From the NCBI RefSeq assembly GCF_000620805.1, contig NZ_KK211187.1, positions 2,032,398 to 2,096,397 on the forward strand: 64,000 nt of DNA. Reading direction: 5' to 3'. Below, piece after piece: positions 27,527-36,624 of the stretch. Position 1 is the stretch's first letter. Each line of letters starts with the position of its first letter. This DNA comes from Exiguobacterium undae DSM 14481 (GTDB lineage: Bacteria; Bacillota; Bacilli; Exiguobacteriales; Exiguobacteriaceae). Below the pieces are notes generated by a model. It saw only the letters and a list, made by a program, of their open reading frames with translations. It searched no databases and was not told the origin of the DNA. A program made the position numbers and the translations under genes.

Positions 27527-29239
27527 TTAGACGCGTTGTCGATCCAGTAAACGGGAGAAATACCCGCCGTTTTCGACCAGTTCTTCGTGCGTCCCGTCTT
27601 CAACGATGCCGTCTTTCGTGACGACCAAAATACGGTCGGCTTGACGAATCGTGGCCAGACGGTGGGCGATAATCAGTGTGGTTCGGTCTTTTGACAGTTC
27701 GGCCAGTGACTCTTGAATGATCGCTTCCGTCTCTGTATCGAGTGCTGAAGTTGCTTCATCCAAGATGAGGATCGGCGGATTTTTCAAGAACATCCGGGCG
27801 ATGGCCAACCGTTGTTTTTGTCCACCGGATAATTTTAAGCCGCGCTCCCCGATTTGTGTATCAAATCCGTCCGGTAAATCGGCAATCATCTGACTTAAGT
27901 GTGCGCGTTCCGCTGCTTCGATGATTTGTTCACGACTTGCCGTCAAATCCCCATAAGCGATATTTTCGGCGATTGTCCCGGAAAACAGGAACACATCCTG
28001 TTGGACGATGCCAATTTGTTGCCGGAGCGAGCTTTTTGTCATCTGACGGATATCGATTCCGTCAATCGTGATCGCTCCGTCAAGTACATCGTAAAATCGT
28101 GGAATCAACGAACAAATCGTCGTTTTCCCGGCACCGGATGTCCCGACGAAGGCAATCGTCTGACCCGGTTCGACCGACAGACTGATGTCTTTTAAAATCA
28201 AACGATCCGCTTCATAACCGAAGCTGACGTCATCAAACCGAATCGCGCCGCGTAACGTCGAGACGTGAACGGCGTCCGGGGCGTCCTTGAGTTCCTCATC
28301 GTGATCAATCATCTCGAGGAAACGTTTGAAACCTGCCATTCCTTTTGGATACAACTCAAGCAACGCCGTGATCTTATCGATCGGTTTGAGCAAGATATTC
28401 ATGTACAGGATGAAACCGACGAGTTCTCCGTAAGTGAGTTTTCCGGTATAGCTGAGGTAAGCACCGACGACGAGGACAGCGAGGGTCATCAAACGTGTCG
28501 TCAAGTAAATGCCTGACAGACTCGTACTCATGACTTTATAGGCACTAATCTTTGATTTACGGAACGTCGTGTTGTCCTTCTCGAAGCGAGCCACTTCGTG
28601 TGCTTCGTTCGTAAACGATTGAACGACCCGGATACCCGACACACTATCCTCGACCCGGGAATTGACCTCGGCGATGTTCCCATACATCCGGTCCCATGAA
28701 CGATTCATTCGAACGTTGGCGTAACTGATCAACCAAATCAAGAACGGGACGGCAATGATCGTGACGAGTGCAAGCGGCACATTGATCGTCAGCATGATGG
28801 AGAAAGCACCAATTAACGTCATGACAGCGATGAAGGCGTCTTCCGGACCGTGGTGGGCAAGTTCTCCGATATCAAATAAATCGTTTGTGATCCGACTCAT
28901 GATGTGACCGGTCTTCGTATTGTCAAAAAAGCGGAATGACTGTTTTTGGACGTGTCCAAACAACTGGCGCCGCATATCCGTCTCGATGTTGATGCCGAGT
29001 TTGTGCCCGTAGTAGTTGACGACAAACTGCATCAATGTGCTGATGACGTACAATCCAAGCAATCCGATGCTGACGAGAATGATCCAGTTCAACTCGCTGT
29101 TCGGTAACAACGAATCGATGAACCATGCGACAGCAAGCGGAAAAGCGAGCTCCAGCAGTCCGACGAACAAGGCGGACGAAAAATCGAGCCAAAACAATCG
29201 TTTATGCGGTATGTAATAGTGATAAAACCGTTTTAACAT
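27527..29239 (-). CDS. ABC exporter, MsbA/LmrA-like half-transporter
   Basis: A 570-residue protein: six membrane helices (~15-305) then an ATPase domain with Walker A GTSGAGKTT, Q-loop QQDVFLFSGT, signature LKLSGGQKQRLAIAR, Walker B ILILDEATSALD with intact catalytic Glu, and H-loop IAHRLAT. It should work as a homodimer. Substrate unknown. GGAGGAGG precedes ATG 29239. A Fur-like palindrome at 29281-29295 lies in its promoter region, so iron control is possible. Confidence 0.93.
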   Translation of the reverse strand: MLKRFYHYYIPHKRLFWLDFSSALFVGLLELAFPLAVAWFIDSLLPNSELNWIILVSIGLLGLYVISTLMQFVVNYYGHKLGINIETDMRRQLFGHVQKQSFRFFDNTKTGHIMSRITNDLFDIGELAHHGPEDAFIAVMTLIGAFSIMLTINVPLALVTIIAVPFLIWLISYANVRMNRSWDRMYGNIAEVNSRVEDSVSGIRVVQSFTNEAHEVARFEKDNTTFRKSKISAYKVMSTSLSGIYLTTRLMTLAVLVVGAYLSYTGKLTYGELVGFILYMNILLKPIDKITALLELYPKGMAGFKRFLEMIDHDEELKDAPDAVHVSTLRGAIRFDDVSFGYEADRLILKDISLSVEPGQTIAFVGTSGAGKTTICSLIPRFYDVLDGAITIDGIDIRQMTKSSLRQQIGIVQQDVFLFSGTIAENIAYGDLTASREQIIEAAERAHLSQMIADLPDGFDTQIGERGLKLSGGQKQRLAIARMFLKNPPILILDEATSALDTETEAIIQESLAELSKDRTTLIIAHRLATIRQADRILVVTKDGIVEDGTHEELVENGGYFSRLLDRQRV

Positions 29240-29280
29240 GCAAGTCCTCCTCCCAAATTACCTTTAGTGTACAGGATAAC

Positions 29281-29295
29281 TGAAAATAATTCTCG
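29281..29295. promoter_or_regulatory. Fur-like box upstream of the ABC exporter
   Basis: TGAAAATAATTCTCG agrees with the 7-1-7 box TGATAATNATTATCA at 11 of 14 fixed positions by eye. It lies about 45 bp upstream of the exporter start, in the likely spacer of its promoter. Confidence 0.4.
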
Positions 29296-29455
29296 TTTAC
29301 AAATCTTTCTTGTTTTCTTGAAAATGAATCGAATTTCTTTCTTAAAAAATATATTTTAAAATCAGGGGAATTCCCTGCTTGTTATGACAAAATGGTAACA
29401 ATGATTCGATTTCTGATCGAACTGGATTCGTTATTTTGGAAGGGAGCCACACTAC

Positions 29456-30886
29456 GTGAAAAAGACTTTTCTCACTTTGACGACCCTCGCGCTGATCAGC
29501 TCAGCTACCGGCGTCGAAGCCGCATCAACGACACTCATCTTGACAGACAACGTCAACATCCGGACTGCTGCCACTACTTCCGCTCCAGTCATTACCACCC
29601 TAAAAAAAGGAACGACTGTCACGGCCGTCAAGAAAACGGGATCTTGGTACGAAATTCGTCACCAGTCGAAAAAAGCTTTCATCACTGCCGCCTACGTCAA
29701 AACGGTGCCAGCAAAAGCAGCCACAACCACGACCTACATAACGAACACTGCTTCCGTGAACGTCCGTGAGAAGGCAACGACATCATCCAAATCGCTTGGT
29801 AAACTCGCTAAAAATGTGAATCTGGCTGTTAAAAAGAAAACCGGTGACTGGTACGAAATTACGTATCAGAAAAAACCGGCTTTCGTGCACACGACGCTCG
29901 TCACGGCTAAAACATCAACGGTGACGACGGGCTCTAAACCACCGGTCACGACTCCGGTCACACCACCGGCTTCAACGGCCGTCAAAGCAGTCGATTCATC
30001 GAAACAATATGAAGTCAATGCCAAGGAAGGTCTGAACGCCCGTCTGTCGGCTTCAACGACCGGCAAGATTTATAAGACATTACCGCATAAAACGGTCTTG
30101 AAGGTCACGGGTGCAGTCGACTCGTGGTACCAAGTTCAACTCGACGGGAAAAATGTGTACGTCGCGTCGAATTATGTGCTGGCGTCAGCAAAAGAAACAC
30201 CGCCTGCGCCGGGTGTCTCCGTCACACCGGTCGATCAGTCGAAACCGTATAAAGTCAACGCCCCGACCGGCTTAAACGTCCGGACGGCCCCAAGTACGAC
30301 GTCGACGGTATTTACGCAACTGGCTCACGGATCGTCGGTTCAAGTATCCGGTGAAACAACCGGTACAAGCACCGGCTGGTATCAGATCAAGATTGGAACG
30401 ACGTATTATTACGTTGCCAAAAGCTACATCACGACCGGATCCGTCACGTCTCCGGTGACACCACCCGTCACACCGCCTGCACCGACGATTCCGGCTTCCG
30501 GCATCATGGAAAAAGCGATCTCGATCGGACAAAAATATCTCGGGACACCGTACGTCTGGGGTTCAAGCAGTCCGGTCAACGGTGGATTCGATTGTTCCGG
30601 CTTCATCAACTACACGTTGAACACAGCGGGTTATAAAGTGGCTCGGACAAACGTCAACGGCTACTGGAACAACGATGGCTACCTCGGTCAAAAGTTATCA
30701 AAATTACGTCAACCGGTCCGCGGCGACATCATTTTCTTTGAAAATACGTACGCAGCAGGTCCGACCCACATTGGCATCATGTTGAACAACGATCAGTTCA
30801 TTCATGCCAATACACCGTCTCTCGGCATCAGCCGTCTGTCTGAACGCTATTGGACACAAAAATTACTTGGTTTTAAAGCGCTTTGA
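29456..30886 (+). CDS. secreted NlpC/P60 peptidoglycan hydrolase with four SH3b repeats
   Basis: A 476-residue wall enzyme. Signal peptide residues 1-22 (cut near GVEAAS). Four bacterial SH3 domains follow (~24-83, 92-145, 178-240, 258-322), each with the NVN-x-R or GLNxR start and an SWY/DWY/GWY core, joined by Pro/Thr linkers. The C-terminal NlpC/P60 domain (~345-476) has the catalytic Cys in FDCSGF and His in PTHIGIM, with a third polar residue at HAN. It should cut D-gamma-glutamyl bonds in stem peptides. Start is GTG 29456 with AAGGGAG 9-10 nt upstream. A 216-bp gap before it holds the promoter. Confidence 0.93.
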   Translation: MKKTFLTLTTLALISSATGVEAASTTLILTDNVNIRTAATTSAPVITTLKKGTTVTAVKKTGSWYEIRHQSKKAFITAAYVKTVPAKAATTTTYITNTASVNVREKATTSSKSLGKLAKNVNLAVKKKTGDWYEITYQKKPAFVHTTLVTAKTSTVTTGSKPPVTTPVTPPASTAVKAVDSSKQYEVNAKEGLNARLSASTTGKIYKTLPHKTVLKVTGAVDSWYQVQLDGKNVYVASNYVLASAKETPPAPGVSVTPVDQSKPYKVNAPTGLNVRTAPSTTSTVFTQLAHGSSVQVSGETTGTSTGWYQIKIGTTYYYVAKSYITTGSVTSPVTPPVTPPAPTIPASGIMEKAISIGQKYLGTPYVWGSSSPVNGGFDCSGFINYTLNTAGYKVARTNVNGYWNNDGYLGQKLSKLRQPVRGDIIFFENTYAAGPTHIGIMLNNDQFIHANTPSLGISRLSERYWTQKLLGFKAL

Positions 30887-30890
30887 TGTA

Positions 30891-30932
30891 AAAAAGCTCT
30901 ACCCGGAACAGTATCCGGATAGAGCTTTTTTT
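30891..30932. terminator. bidirectional terminator, NlpC gene / XRE gene
   Basis: AAAAAGCTCTA.CCGGA paired with its partner, 6-nt loop; T-runs on both strands. Confidence 0.88.
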
Positions 30933-32118
30933 AATGCAGTTCTGCCAATAGTTGCTCTATTTTCTGTTTGAAATAACCACGTGAAAGATGCGCCGTCATT
31001 TGTTCAACCTCGTCCCGGTGTTCAAGACCGGTCCCTTTCGTCATCGCAAGCGCTAGCGTCTGCAACATTTCCGACAAATCATATTCGCTCGCAACCCGCC
31101 AAATATGTACATTGCCCCAGATTTTTGCCACGGCTCCCTGTAAATCAAACTCCAATTTTTCGCCAGGCTGTTGCCATAAACAAAGATAGACCTCTAACTG
31201 TCCGATATAATGGTAACTGGCTTCGATATCGACTTCTACCAAGCGTTCTCGGGCATAACGAATGCCGGCATAGTCTTTTTGGTGAATCGCGATGCTTCCT
31301 TTCGTCAATTCGACGAGAAGACGCTCATACACGTTCGCTTCGGTAAATAAAAAGAAATGATTTAATTTGTCGAGTTCAGTTTTTGCCGACGCATAGTCCC
31401 CGGTCAGACTCAAGAAAAGTGCCAGCAAACGGTGATAGGAAATGACCTCAATATAAACCCCTTTCTCTCGCATATAGGCAATTCCTTCCCGCAATAAGAC
31501 GATGGACTCGGTCCAGTTGTCCTCTTTCACACTGACCCGAAGTGCTTGTAACATCTGATAATCAAGAAACGTCTCGTGCGAAAGCGGAATATCCTGAATG
31601 ATCATCATTGCATCAATCAATTGATAGGCCTCTTCATACCGACGCAGAAAAAACAGGAAATAGACTTTTGAAATTTGTACTTCGATTTGTTGATCCCGTA
31701 GGTCAAGATTTTTAAAAATATCAAATGCCAATTCAAAATAACGAAGACCTTCCTCCGGATTCAAAAAACGTAAAGCAAAACCGTATTTATGATAGATTTG
31801 CCCCTGCCAATAGGAAGGAACAGCCGGATCAAGATACGGGCTTAACATCTCAATGATCTGTTGCTCACTATAATACTTACTTTTCGGCGACTCAATTTGT
31901 TCCAAGAGTTGCTTCATTTCCGTGACACGCGGATCGAGCAGGAGTTCGTCCACCGAGACATGCAACCGTTCAGCAATCCGTTGCAGCGCCGGCAAGGACG
32001 GTGTTGCTTTTCCATTCTCGATCATGCTGAGCATCGATTTGGTCATGATACCTTCAGCGACTTCCGACTGTGTCATTTTTTTCGTTTTTCGTAATGTTTT
32101 GATTCGTGTTCCCAGCAT
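30931..32118 (-). CDS. XRE-family regulator with TPR-like sensor domain
   Basis: A 395-residue protein. Residues ~5-60 form a Cro/C1-type helix-turn-helix (RIKTLRKTKKMTQSEVAEGI ... SMIENGKATPSLPALQRIA). The remainder is a run of amphipathic helices in the style of tetratricopeptide repeats (for example YWQGQIYHKYGFALRFLN and RRYEEAYQLIDAMM). This resembles the RRNPP group (PlcR, Rgg, Rap) whose repeat domain binds small peptides, but no peptide gene is evident nearby. Divergent from an MFS transporter, with two palindromic operators between. GAGGG lies upstream of ATG 32118. Confidence 0.85.
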   Translation of the reverse strand: MLGTRIKTLRKTKKMTQSEVAEGIMTKSMLSMIENGKATPSLPALQRIAERLHVSVDELLLDPRVTEMKQLLEQIESPKSKYYSEQQIIEMLSPYLDPAVPSYWQGQIYHKYGFALRFLNPEEGLRYFELAFDIFKNLDLRDQQIEVQISKVYFLFFLRRYEEAYQLIDAMMIIQDIPLSHETFLDYQMLQALRVSVKEDNWTESIVLLREGIAYMREKGVYIEVISYHRLLALFLSLTGDYASAKTELDKLNHFFLFTEANVYERLLVELTKGSIAIHQKDYAGIRYARERLVEVDIEASYHYIGQLEVYLCLWQQPGEKLEFDLQGAVAKIWGNVHIWRVASEYDLSEMLQTLALAMTKGTGLEHRDEVEQMTAHLSRGYFKQKIEQLLAELH

Positions 32119-32143
32119 CTTGTCACCCTCACCCGAACATAAA

Positions 32144-32160
32144 GTTCAATTTAATTTAAC
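32144..32160. promoter_or_regulatory. operator half-copy near the XRE gene
   Basis: GTTCAATTTAATTTAAC, the same 17-mer as the second site with one base changed. Confidence 0.6.
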
Positions 32161-32167
32161 TTTTATA

Positions 32168-32196
32168 TTTACAATTCTTCCCTGTTCCTCTAGTAT
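32168..32196 (+). promoter_or_regulatory. promoter for the MFS transporter
   Basis: -35 TTTACA (32168-32173), 17-bp spacer, -10 TAGTAT (32191-32196), between the two operators. Confidence 0.55.
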
Positions 32197-32204
32197 AAAG
32201 GAAA

Positions 32205-32221
32205 GTTCAATTTAATTGAAC
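32205..32221. promoter_or_regulatory. perfect palindromic operator before the MFS gene
   Basis: GTTCAATTTAATTGAAC, a perfect 8-1-8 inverted repeat at about +2 to +18 of the MFS transcript and just before its ribosome site. A bound repressor would block elongation or initiation. Confidence 0.72.
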
Positions 32222-32238
32222 AAAAAGGAGGAATTAAG

Positions 32239-33507
32239 ATGTCGAAAAATTTACAACGACTGTTATTCGGTAAGTTTTGTTCGTTATTCGCCGCCAGTCT
32301 TTTTACGTTCGTCGCCGGTTTGACTGTTTTGCGTGAAACGTCATCTGGGCTTCAGTTCGCTTTAGTTCTCATAGCGGGAACTTTACCGCGGATTATACTG
32401 TCGCCGGTTGCCGGTGTCCTCGCCGACCGCTGGAATCGTAAAAAAATCATTGTCTTGACGGAGACATTCAGTGCGTTGACGCTAACAGTATTTGCAGGTT
32501 ACGCCTTCTTTTTCCCGATTCACACACTTCACTACATGATTGTCAGCGCAATCCTTACCTCCTTGTCGACCTTCCTGTCCGTGACGTTGATGAGTTCCTT
32601 AACCCGATTGCTTGAAGAAACAGAACTTCAACGCGGCAATTCCTTGATTTCAACCATCAGCTCCATCTCTTCGATCGGTGCACCGATGCTCGCCGGATTT
32701 TTATTATCGTTTGCTCCAATTGATCTCTTTTCTCTCCTGCCGTTAACGTTATTCGCCTTGGCGGCGATCTGGAATACACGTCTGACTTTCCGGGTACTTC
32801 CATCATCTGCTGAAACCACTGCTTCATTTTTGACGGATTTCCGCGACGGTTACCGTTATGTATTCAAACAACGTCTCTTGACGACATTAATCATGATGGC
32901 ACTGGTCTTAAATTTCTTTTTTATTGCCTTTGAAGTCATGTATCCGATCATACTACTGGATCGTCTGTCGTTCTCACCGTTTCAATTTGGAGTGATCGAA
33001 GCTGTGTTAGGGGTCGGACTGTTAATTTCCTCCCTGCTGCTTGCCTTACCCCGTTTCACCATCAAACGTCCGTTGCTGACAGTCTTTCAATCACTTACTT
33101 TACTTGGTGTGTTTTTTATCATCCCAATTTTGCCGTTACTTGGTCTCATCCCGGTCAGCTGGTCGTTTGCTTACTTTTTCCTCTTTTCTTTTATTGAAGG
33201 CTTTCTTGTTTTACGGGCCAACATCCCGCTCCAATTGATCGTACAACGCCGGACGGATCCTGCTTACTTAGGGCGCGTCATCGGCGTCATGGAATCTCTC
33301 GCGATGGGTATCATGCCGCTCGGTATGTTACTGTTCGGTTATTTGAGCGATTATGTCTCGCTCAGTCTGTTGTTTAGCATCAGCTCATTTGGTCTGTTGC
33401 TGACGGTCGGCAGCGGAATGTTCGTCCTGCGGCAAGATCTCCAAGCAGAACGTTCAGAACAAAACCCGTCGCTTGAAACAGAAAAAACGTCCACCTCAGC
33501 GAGCTGA
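32239..33507 (+). CDS. MFS transporter, 12-helix drug-efflux type
   Basis: A 422-residue membrane protein with twelve predicted helices. The motif-A loop between helices 2 and 3 reads AGVLADRWNRKKII, as in proton-driven drug exporters of the enterobactin-exporter/macrolide-efflux group. Substrate unknown. AGGAGG precedes ATG 32239. It is divergent from the XRE/TPR regulator and controlled by the palindromes between. The last codons form the left arm of the terminator. Confidence 0.88.
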   Translation: MSKNLQRLLFGKFCSLFAASLFTFVAGLTVLRETSSGLQFALVLIAGTLPRIILSPVAGVLADRWNRKKIIVLTETFSALTLTVFAGYAFFFPIHTLHYMIVSAILTSLSTFLSVTLMSSLTRLLEETELQRGNSLISTISSISSIGAPMLAGFLLSFAPIDLFSLLPLTLFALAAIWNTRLTFRVLPSSAETTASFLTDFRDGYRYVFKQRLLTTLIMMALVLNFFFIAFEVMYPIILLDRLSFSPFQFGVIEAVLGVGLLISSLLLALPRFTIKRPLLTVFQSLTLLGVFFIIPILPLLGLIPVSWSFAYFFLFSFIEGFLVLRANIPLQLIVQRRTDPAYLGRVIGVMESLAMGIMPLGMLLFGYLSDYVSLSLLFSISSFGLLLTVGSGMFVLRQDLQAERSEQNPSLETEKTSTSAS

Positions 33508-33525
33508 GATGAACGTCTCTATTTT
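33487..33525. terminator. bidirectional terminator overlapping the MFS stop codon
   Basis: ACGT.CA.CTCAGC paired with GCTGAG.TG.ACGT; T-runs on both strands. The MFS stop codon lies in the stem. Confidence 0.75.
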
Positions 33526-34536
33526 TTAAACCGCTGCTTTGACTGCGTCCATGATCAGACGGAGTGATTGTTGTTTGGCTTCTTTGTCGGCAATCATCGA
33601 AGCAATCATCACTTCATCGGTTCCATATGAATCGGCAAGCTCTTGCAATTGTTTCGCAACAGATTCTGGGTTACCGACGATCATCCGTTTTCGGTTTTCA
33701 GCAATCCGGAACTGATCTTGGAACGAGTACTGGTAAGCCGCCGCTTCTTCCGGAGTCGGTGTACCTGTTGACGAGACACCTTTCTCAAGCAGGAGCAATG
33801 ACAAATCAAGACTCGAAGCCAATCGTTCCGCTTCTTCCGTTGTCTCGGCACATGTCACGAAAATCGAGACGAGTGTTTGCGGCGTCTCATTAAATGACGT
33901 CGCCATGAAGTTATGACGGTAGTAATCCATCACTTCTTGACCACCCTGTCCGTTGATGAAGTGGGCAAAGGCGAAACCAAATCCGCGCTGCGCCGCATTT
34001 AAGGCACTTCCGCCGCTTGACCCGAGCAGCCAGGCTTCCGGTGTCGTATCGATTTCCGGTGTCGCAACAAGTCCTGCGAAACGGTGATCCGCCGGGGCAC
34101 CATCTTTTAAATAATCGACGAGATCATCGAGTTGTGCGCCGTAATCCGCTCCTCCGAATCGTGGGGACGATCCTTCCTGAAGAGCGCGGGTGGCGAGTGG
34201 CATGCCACCCGGTGCCCGACCGAGACCTAAATCGATCCGGTTCGGTGCGAGTCCTTCCAGGACACGGAAGTTCTCCGCAACCTTATACGGACTGTAATGC
34301 GGTAACATGACGCCCCCTGAACCAAGACGGATCTGTTTTGTAACGGCTGCCATGTAGGCGATTAAAACTTCCGGACTTGATCCGGCAAGTGTCTTCGCAA
34401 AGTGGTGTTCCGACACCCATAACCGTGTATATCCGAGCTCATCGGCGATTTTTGCAAGTTCAACCGTTTCGTGTAAGGCTTCTGACGGGGTTTGTCCTTT
34501 TGAGACCGGTGATTGGTCTAAAATACTTAATTTCAA
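33526..34536 (-). CDS. luciferase-like flavin-dependent monooxygenase
   Basis: A 336-residue LLM-class oxidoreductase (bacterial luciferase alpha/beta-barrel). LSILDQSPVSKG at the start, LWVSEHHFAKTLAGSSPEVL, LGSGGVMLPHYSPYKVAE and the flavin loop GLGRAPGG are typical of the YceB/MsnO8 subgroup, which uses reduced FMN. The physiological substrate is unknown. Start TTG 34536 is chosen because GGAG lies 9 nt upstream and no ATG is near. Confidence 0.9.
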   Translation of the reverse strand: MKLSILDQSPVSKGQTPSEALHETVELAKIADELGYTRLWVSEHHFAKTLAGSSPEVLIAYMAAVTKQIRLGSGGVMLPHYSPYKVAENFRVLEGLAPNRIDLGLGRAPGGMPLATRALQEGSSPRFGGADYGAQLDDLVDYLKDGAPADHRFAGLVATPEIDTTPEAWLLGSSGGSALNAAQRGFGFAFAHFINGQGGQEVMDYYRHNFMATSFNETPQTLVSIFVTCAETTEEAERLASSLDLSLLLLEKGVSSTGTPTPEEAAAYQYSFQDQFRIAENRKRMIVGNPESVAKQLQELADSYGTDEVMIASMIADKEAKQQSLRLIMDAVKAAV

Positions 34537-34629
34537 TATAATCTCTCCTCTGGTGTTGACTTCATGTCTAAACTGTACGCCTGTCGGATAATTGAATGCA
34601 ATAAAACTGCCTGTTTACCGGTTGGCGAC

Positions 34630-34654
34630 GTTTTCAATCTGTAAATCAGGGAAC
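34630..34654 (+). promoter_or_regulatory. possible sigma-B promoter for the stress protein gene
   Basis: GTTTTC, 13-bp spacer, GGGAAC: close to GTTTAA-N13-GGGWAW. Confidence 0.5.
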
Positions 34655-34701
34655 ATTCCTAGAGTAGCCGCAACAAAAACTTAAAGGATGAGGTGTTTTT
34701 C

Positions 34702-35190
34702 ATGTCAACGAATCATACATCAAACCAAGAAGCTGTCGAAACGGTCAAAAAATTAATCGATAAAATCGAAACGGCGATGCTGACGACCATCTCTGATGAA
34801 GGTCTTGTCTCACGTCCCATGCAAACTCAGGATATCGAGTTCGATGGCGATCTCTGGTTCCTTACATCAAAAGAAACAGGCAAATATAACGAAATTCTTA
34901 AAAATCCGAACGTCAACGTCGCGTATGTCGACAAATCATATGTCTCGATCCGCGGGAAAGCAGAATTTGTCGAAGACATCAATCGTAAAAAAGAACTTTG
35001 GAGCCCACGATACGAAGCGTATCTCGGTACGACGTACGAAGATCCAAAAGTCGTCTTAATCAAGGTGAATACGGAAGGCGCCGAATACTGGGAAACCGGA
35101 AATACGACAAAATCCGTAAAACAACTCTTGAAAAAAGCGGTCGGTAACGATGACTCGAACGAAATCAACAAAAAAGTCGATCTATCTTGA
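34702..35190 (+). CDS. pyridoxamine-phosphate-oxidase-like general stress protein (GSP26/YdaG type)
   Basis: A 162-residue split-barrel flavin-binding protein. The block AMLTTISDEGLVSRPMQTQD, LWFLTSKETGKYNEI and NVNVAYVD is that of general stress protein 26 (YdaG). Such proteins bind FMN or FAD; the reaction is unknown. Start ATG 34702 follows GAGGTG by 8 nt. A sigma-B-like promoter (34630-34654) fits the known SigB control of ydaG. Confidence 0.88.
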   Translation: MSTNHTSNQEAVETVKKLIDKIETAMLTTISDEGLVSRPMQTQDIEFDGDLWFLTSKETGKYNEILKNPNVNVAYVDKSYVSIRGKAEFVEDINRKKELWSPRYEAYLGTTYEDPKVVLIKVNTEGAEYWETGNTTKSVKQLLKKAVGNDDSNEINKKVDLS

Positions 35191-35202
35191 TCCGTTCCCT
35201 TT

Positions 35203-35239
35203 AGACCATGTCGCCGTTTGGTGACATGGTCTTTTTTTG
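35203..35239 (+). terminator. terminator after the stress protein gene
   Basis: GACCATGTC/GACATGGTC, 10-nt loop, seven T. Confidence 0.9.
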
Positions 35240-35319
35240 TTCAAATTGGTTTTAATCACGTCATCTGGTGTAACATACTACTATTAGTAATAAAGTTTGT
35301 TAGCTAAAGGAGACGCATC

Positions 35320-36291
35320 ATGGGAGAATTCATTACATTATTAAAACGGGGCAATCGTTCTGCTCTGACGGCCGGCATCGTCAACTCGGTCATCGCCATC
35401 ATCAAAGCCGTCGCTTATGTCTTAACCGGCAACGTCGCAATGTTTGCGGAAATGATGCACACGATTGGAGACGCCGCCAATCAATTTTTTGTTTTTATCG
35501 GCTCTGCCCTCAGTAAAAAGGCACCAACAAAACGATTCCCGAACGGATTTGGTCGTCTCGTCAATCTCGTCTTGCTCGGCGCCATCTTATTCGTCGGCAT
35601 CATGGCATATGAAACGATTCATGAAGGAATCGCCCACATCATCGAACCGACGGAATCGACCGGCTTCTGGATCACACTGTCCGTTTTGTTTGTCGGTGTC
35701 GTGCTCGAAAGTGGTGTCTTTTATAAAGCGATGCAAGAAATCGCCCACGATGCCCGCTTGACGTCAAAGGGTCCGAAGCTGATTCTCGACAGTTTCCGGG
35801 CCTTGAAACAGGCAAAACCGGCAACACGGCTCGTCTTCCTCGAAGATTTGGTCGCAACGGCAGGTGGTCTCGTCGCGATGATCGCCGTCATCATTTCGCA
35901 TCTGACACCGTTTCATCAAGCAGAAGGGATCGCTTCCATCCTCATCGGTTTAATGATGTTTTACGTCGTTGGTAACGTCTTTTTACAAAATGCGGCCGGT
36001 GCACTTGGAGAAGCGGATGAGACGATGGCAGCACGTATCGGAGGCATCATCATGCGCGATCCGGATGTCCGGGATATCAGTAAACTTGAAGTCATCAAGG
36101 AAGGCGATCATTTTCATGTCGAAGTCGAAATCGAAGTCGATCCGACGTTGACCATCGCCCTGGCCGATGACATCAAAGACCGACTTGAACTTCAAATCCG
36201 TCTGCAACAGGGCATCATTGATGTGACCATCGGATTTGATGAAGACGACAACATTCAACAGTACATCGTCTCGACAAACGAAACACGATGA
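35320..36291 (+). CDS. cation diffusion facilitator family transporter
   Basis: A 323-residue CDF protein: membrane domain of about six helices (~15-225) and a cytoplasmic domain (~235-310). The helix-2 metal site reads AEMMHTIGDAANQ and the helix-5 site FLEDLVATAGG, so the first site has His/Asp. The pattern resembles the SLC30A9/YdfM-like branch. It exports divalent metals such as Zn, Mn or Fe in exchange for protons; specificity is not decidable here. AAAGGAG precedes ATG 35320. It overlaps the next gene by 4 nt. Confidence 0.9.
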   Translation: MGEFITLLKRGNRSALTAGIVNSVIAIIKAVAYVLTGNVAMFAEMMHTIGDAANQFFVFIGSALSKKAPTKRFPNGFGRLVNLVLLGAILFVGIMAYETIHEGIAHIIEPTESTGFWITLSVLFVGVVLESGVFYKAMQEIAHDARLTSKGPKLILDSFRALKQAKPATRLVFLEDLVATAGGLVAMIAVIISHLTPFHQAEGIASILIGLMMFYVVGNVFLQNAAGALGEADETMAARIGGIIMRDPDVRDISKLEVIKEGDHFHVEVEIEVDPTLTIALADDIKDRLELQIRLQQGIIDVTIGFDEDDNIQQYIVSTNETR

Positions 36292-36575
36292 ATCCGTTTA
36301 CGCTGGAAGTCGTTCAAATCATCCGTTCGATTCCACCAGGGCGGGTCATGACCTATGGACAAGTTGCCCGCCTCGCCGGTAATCCGCGGGCAGCACGACA
36401 AGTCGCCCGGATTCTCCACAGCCTGAGTCGGACGGAGCAGTTACCGTGGCACCGCGTCTTGAATGCTAAAGGCGAAATTTCCCTTGAGGGGGAGGAGCAA
36501 CAATTGGCCCTCGAGGCAGAGGGTGTTGTCTTTGACCGGGCGGGCAAACTTTCTTTACGCCGTTATCAGGTCTGA
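36288..36575 (+). CDS. alkyltransferase-like DNA repair protein (ATL)
   Basis: A 95-residue MGMT-fold domain. The O6-alkylguanine transferase active motif PCHRV is PWHRV here (LPWHRVLN), so the reactive Cys is Trp and the protein cannot take the alkyl group. Such ATL proteins flip out O6-alkylguanine and flag it for nucleotide excision repair. IPPGRVMTYGQVARLAG is the DNA-binding helix-turn-helix. Start overlaps the CDF stop by 4 nt (ATGA), so the two are translated together. Confidence 0.93.
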   Translation: MNPFTLEVVQIIRSIPPGRVMTYGQVARLAGNPRAARQVARILHSLSRTEQLPWHRVLNAKGEISLEGEEQQLALEAEGVVFDRAGKLSLRRYQV

Positions 36576-36578
36576 ACA

Positions 36579-36624
36579 AAAAGGAAGCGGATCGCATCTC
36601 TCGATGCGATCCGCTTCCTTTTTT
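36579..36624. terminator. bidirectional terminator after the ATL gene
   Basis: Perfect 18-bp stem (36581-36598 with 36603-36620), 4-nt loop, T-runs both ways. Confidence 0.93.
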
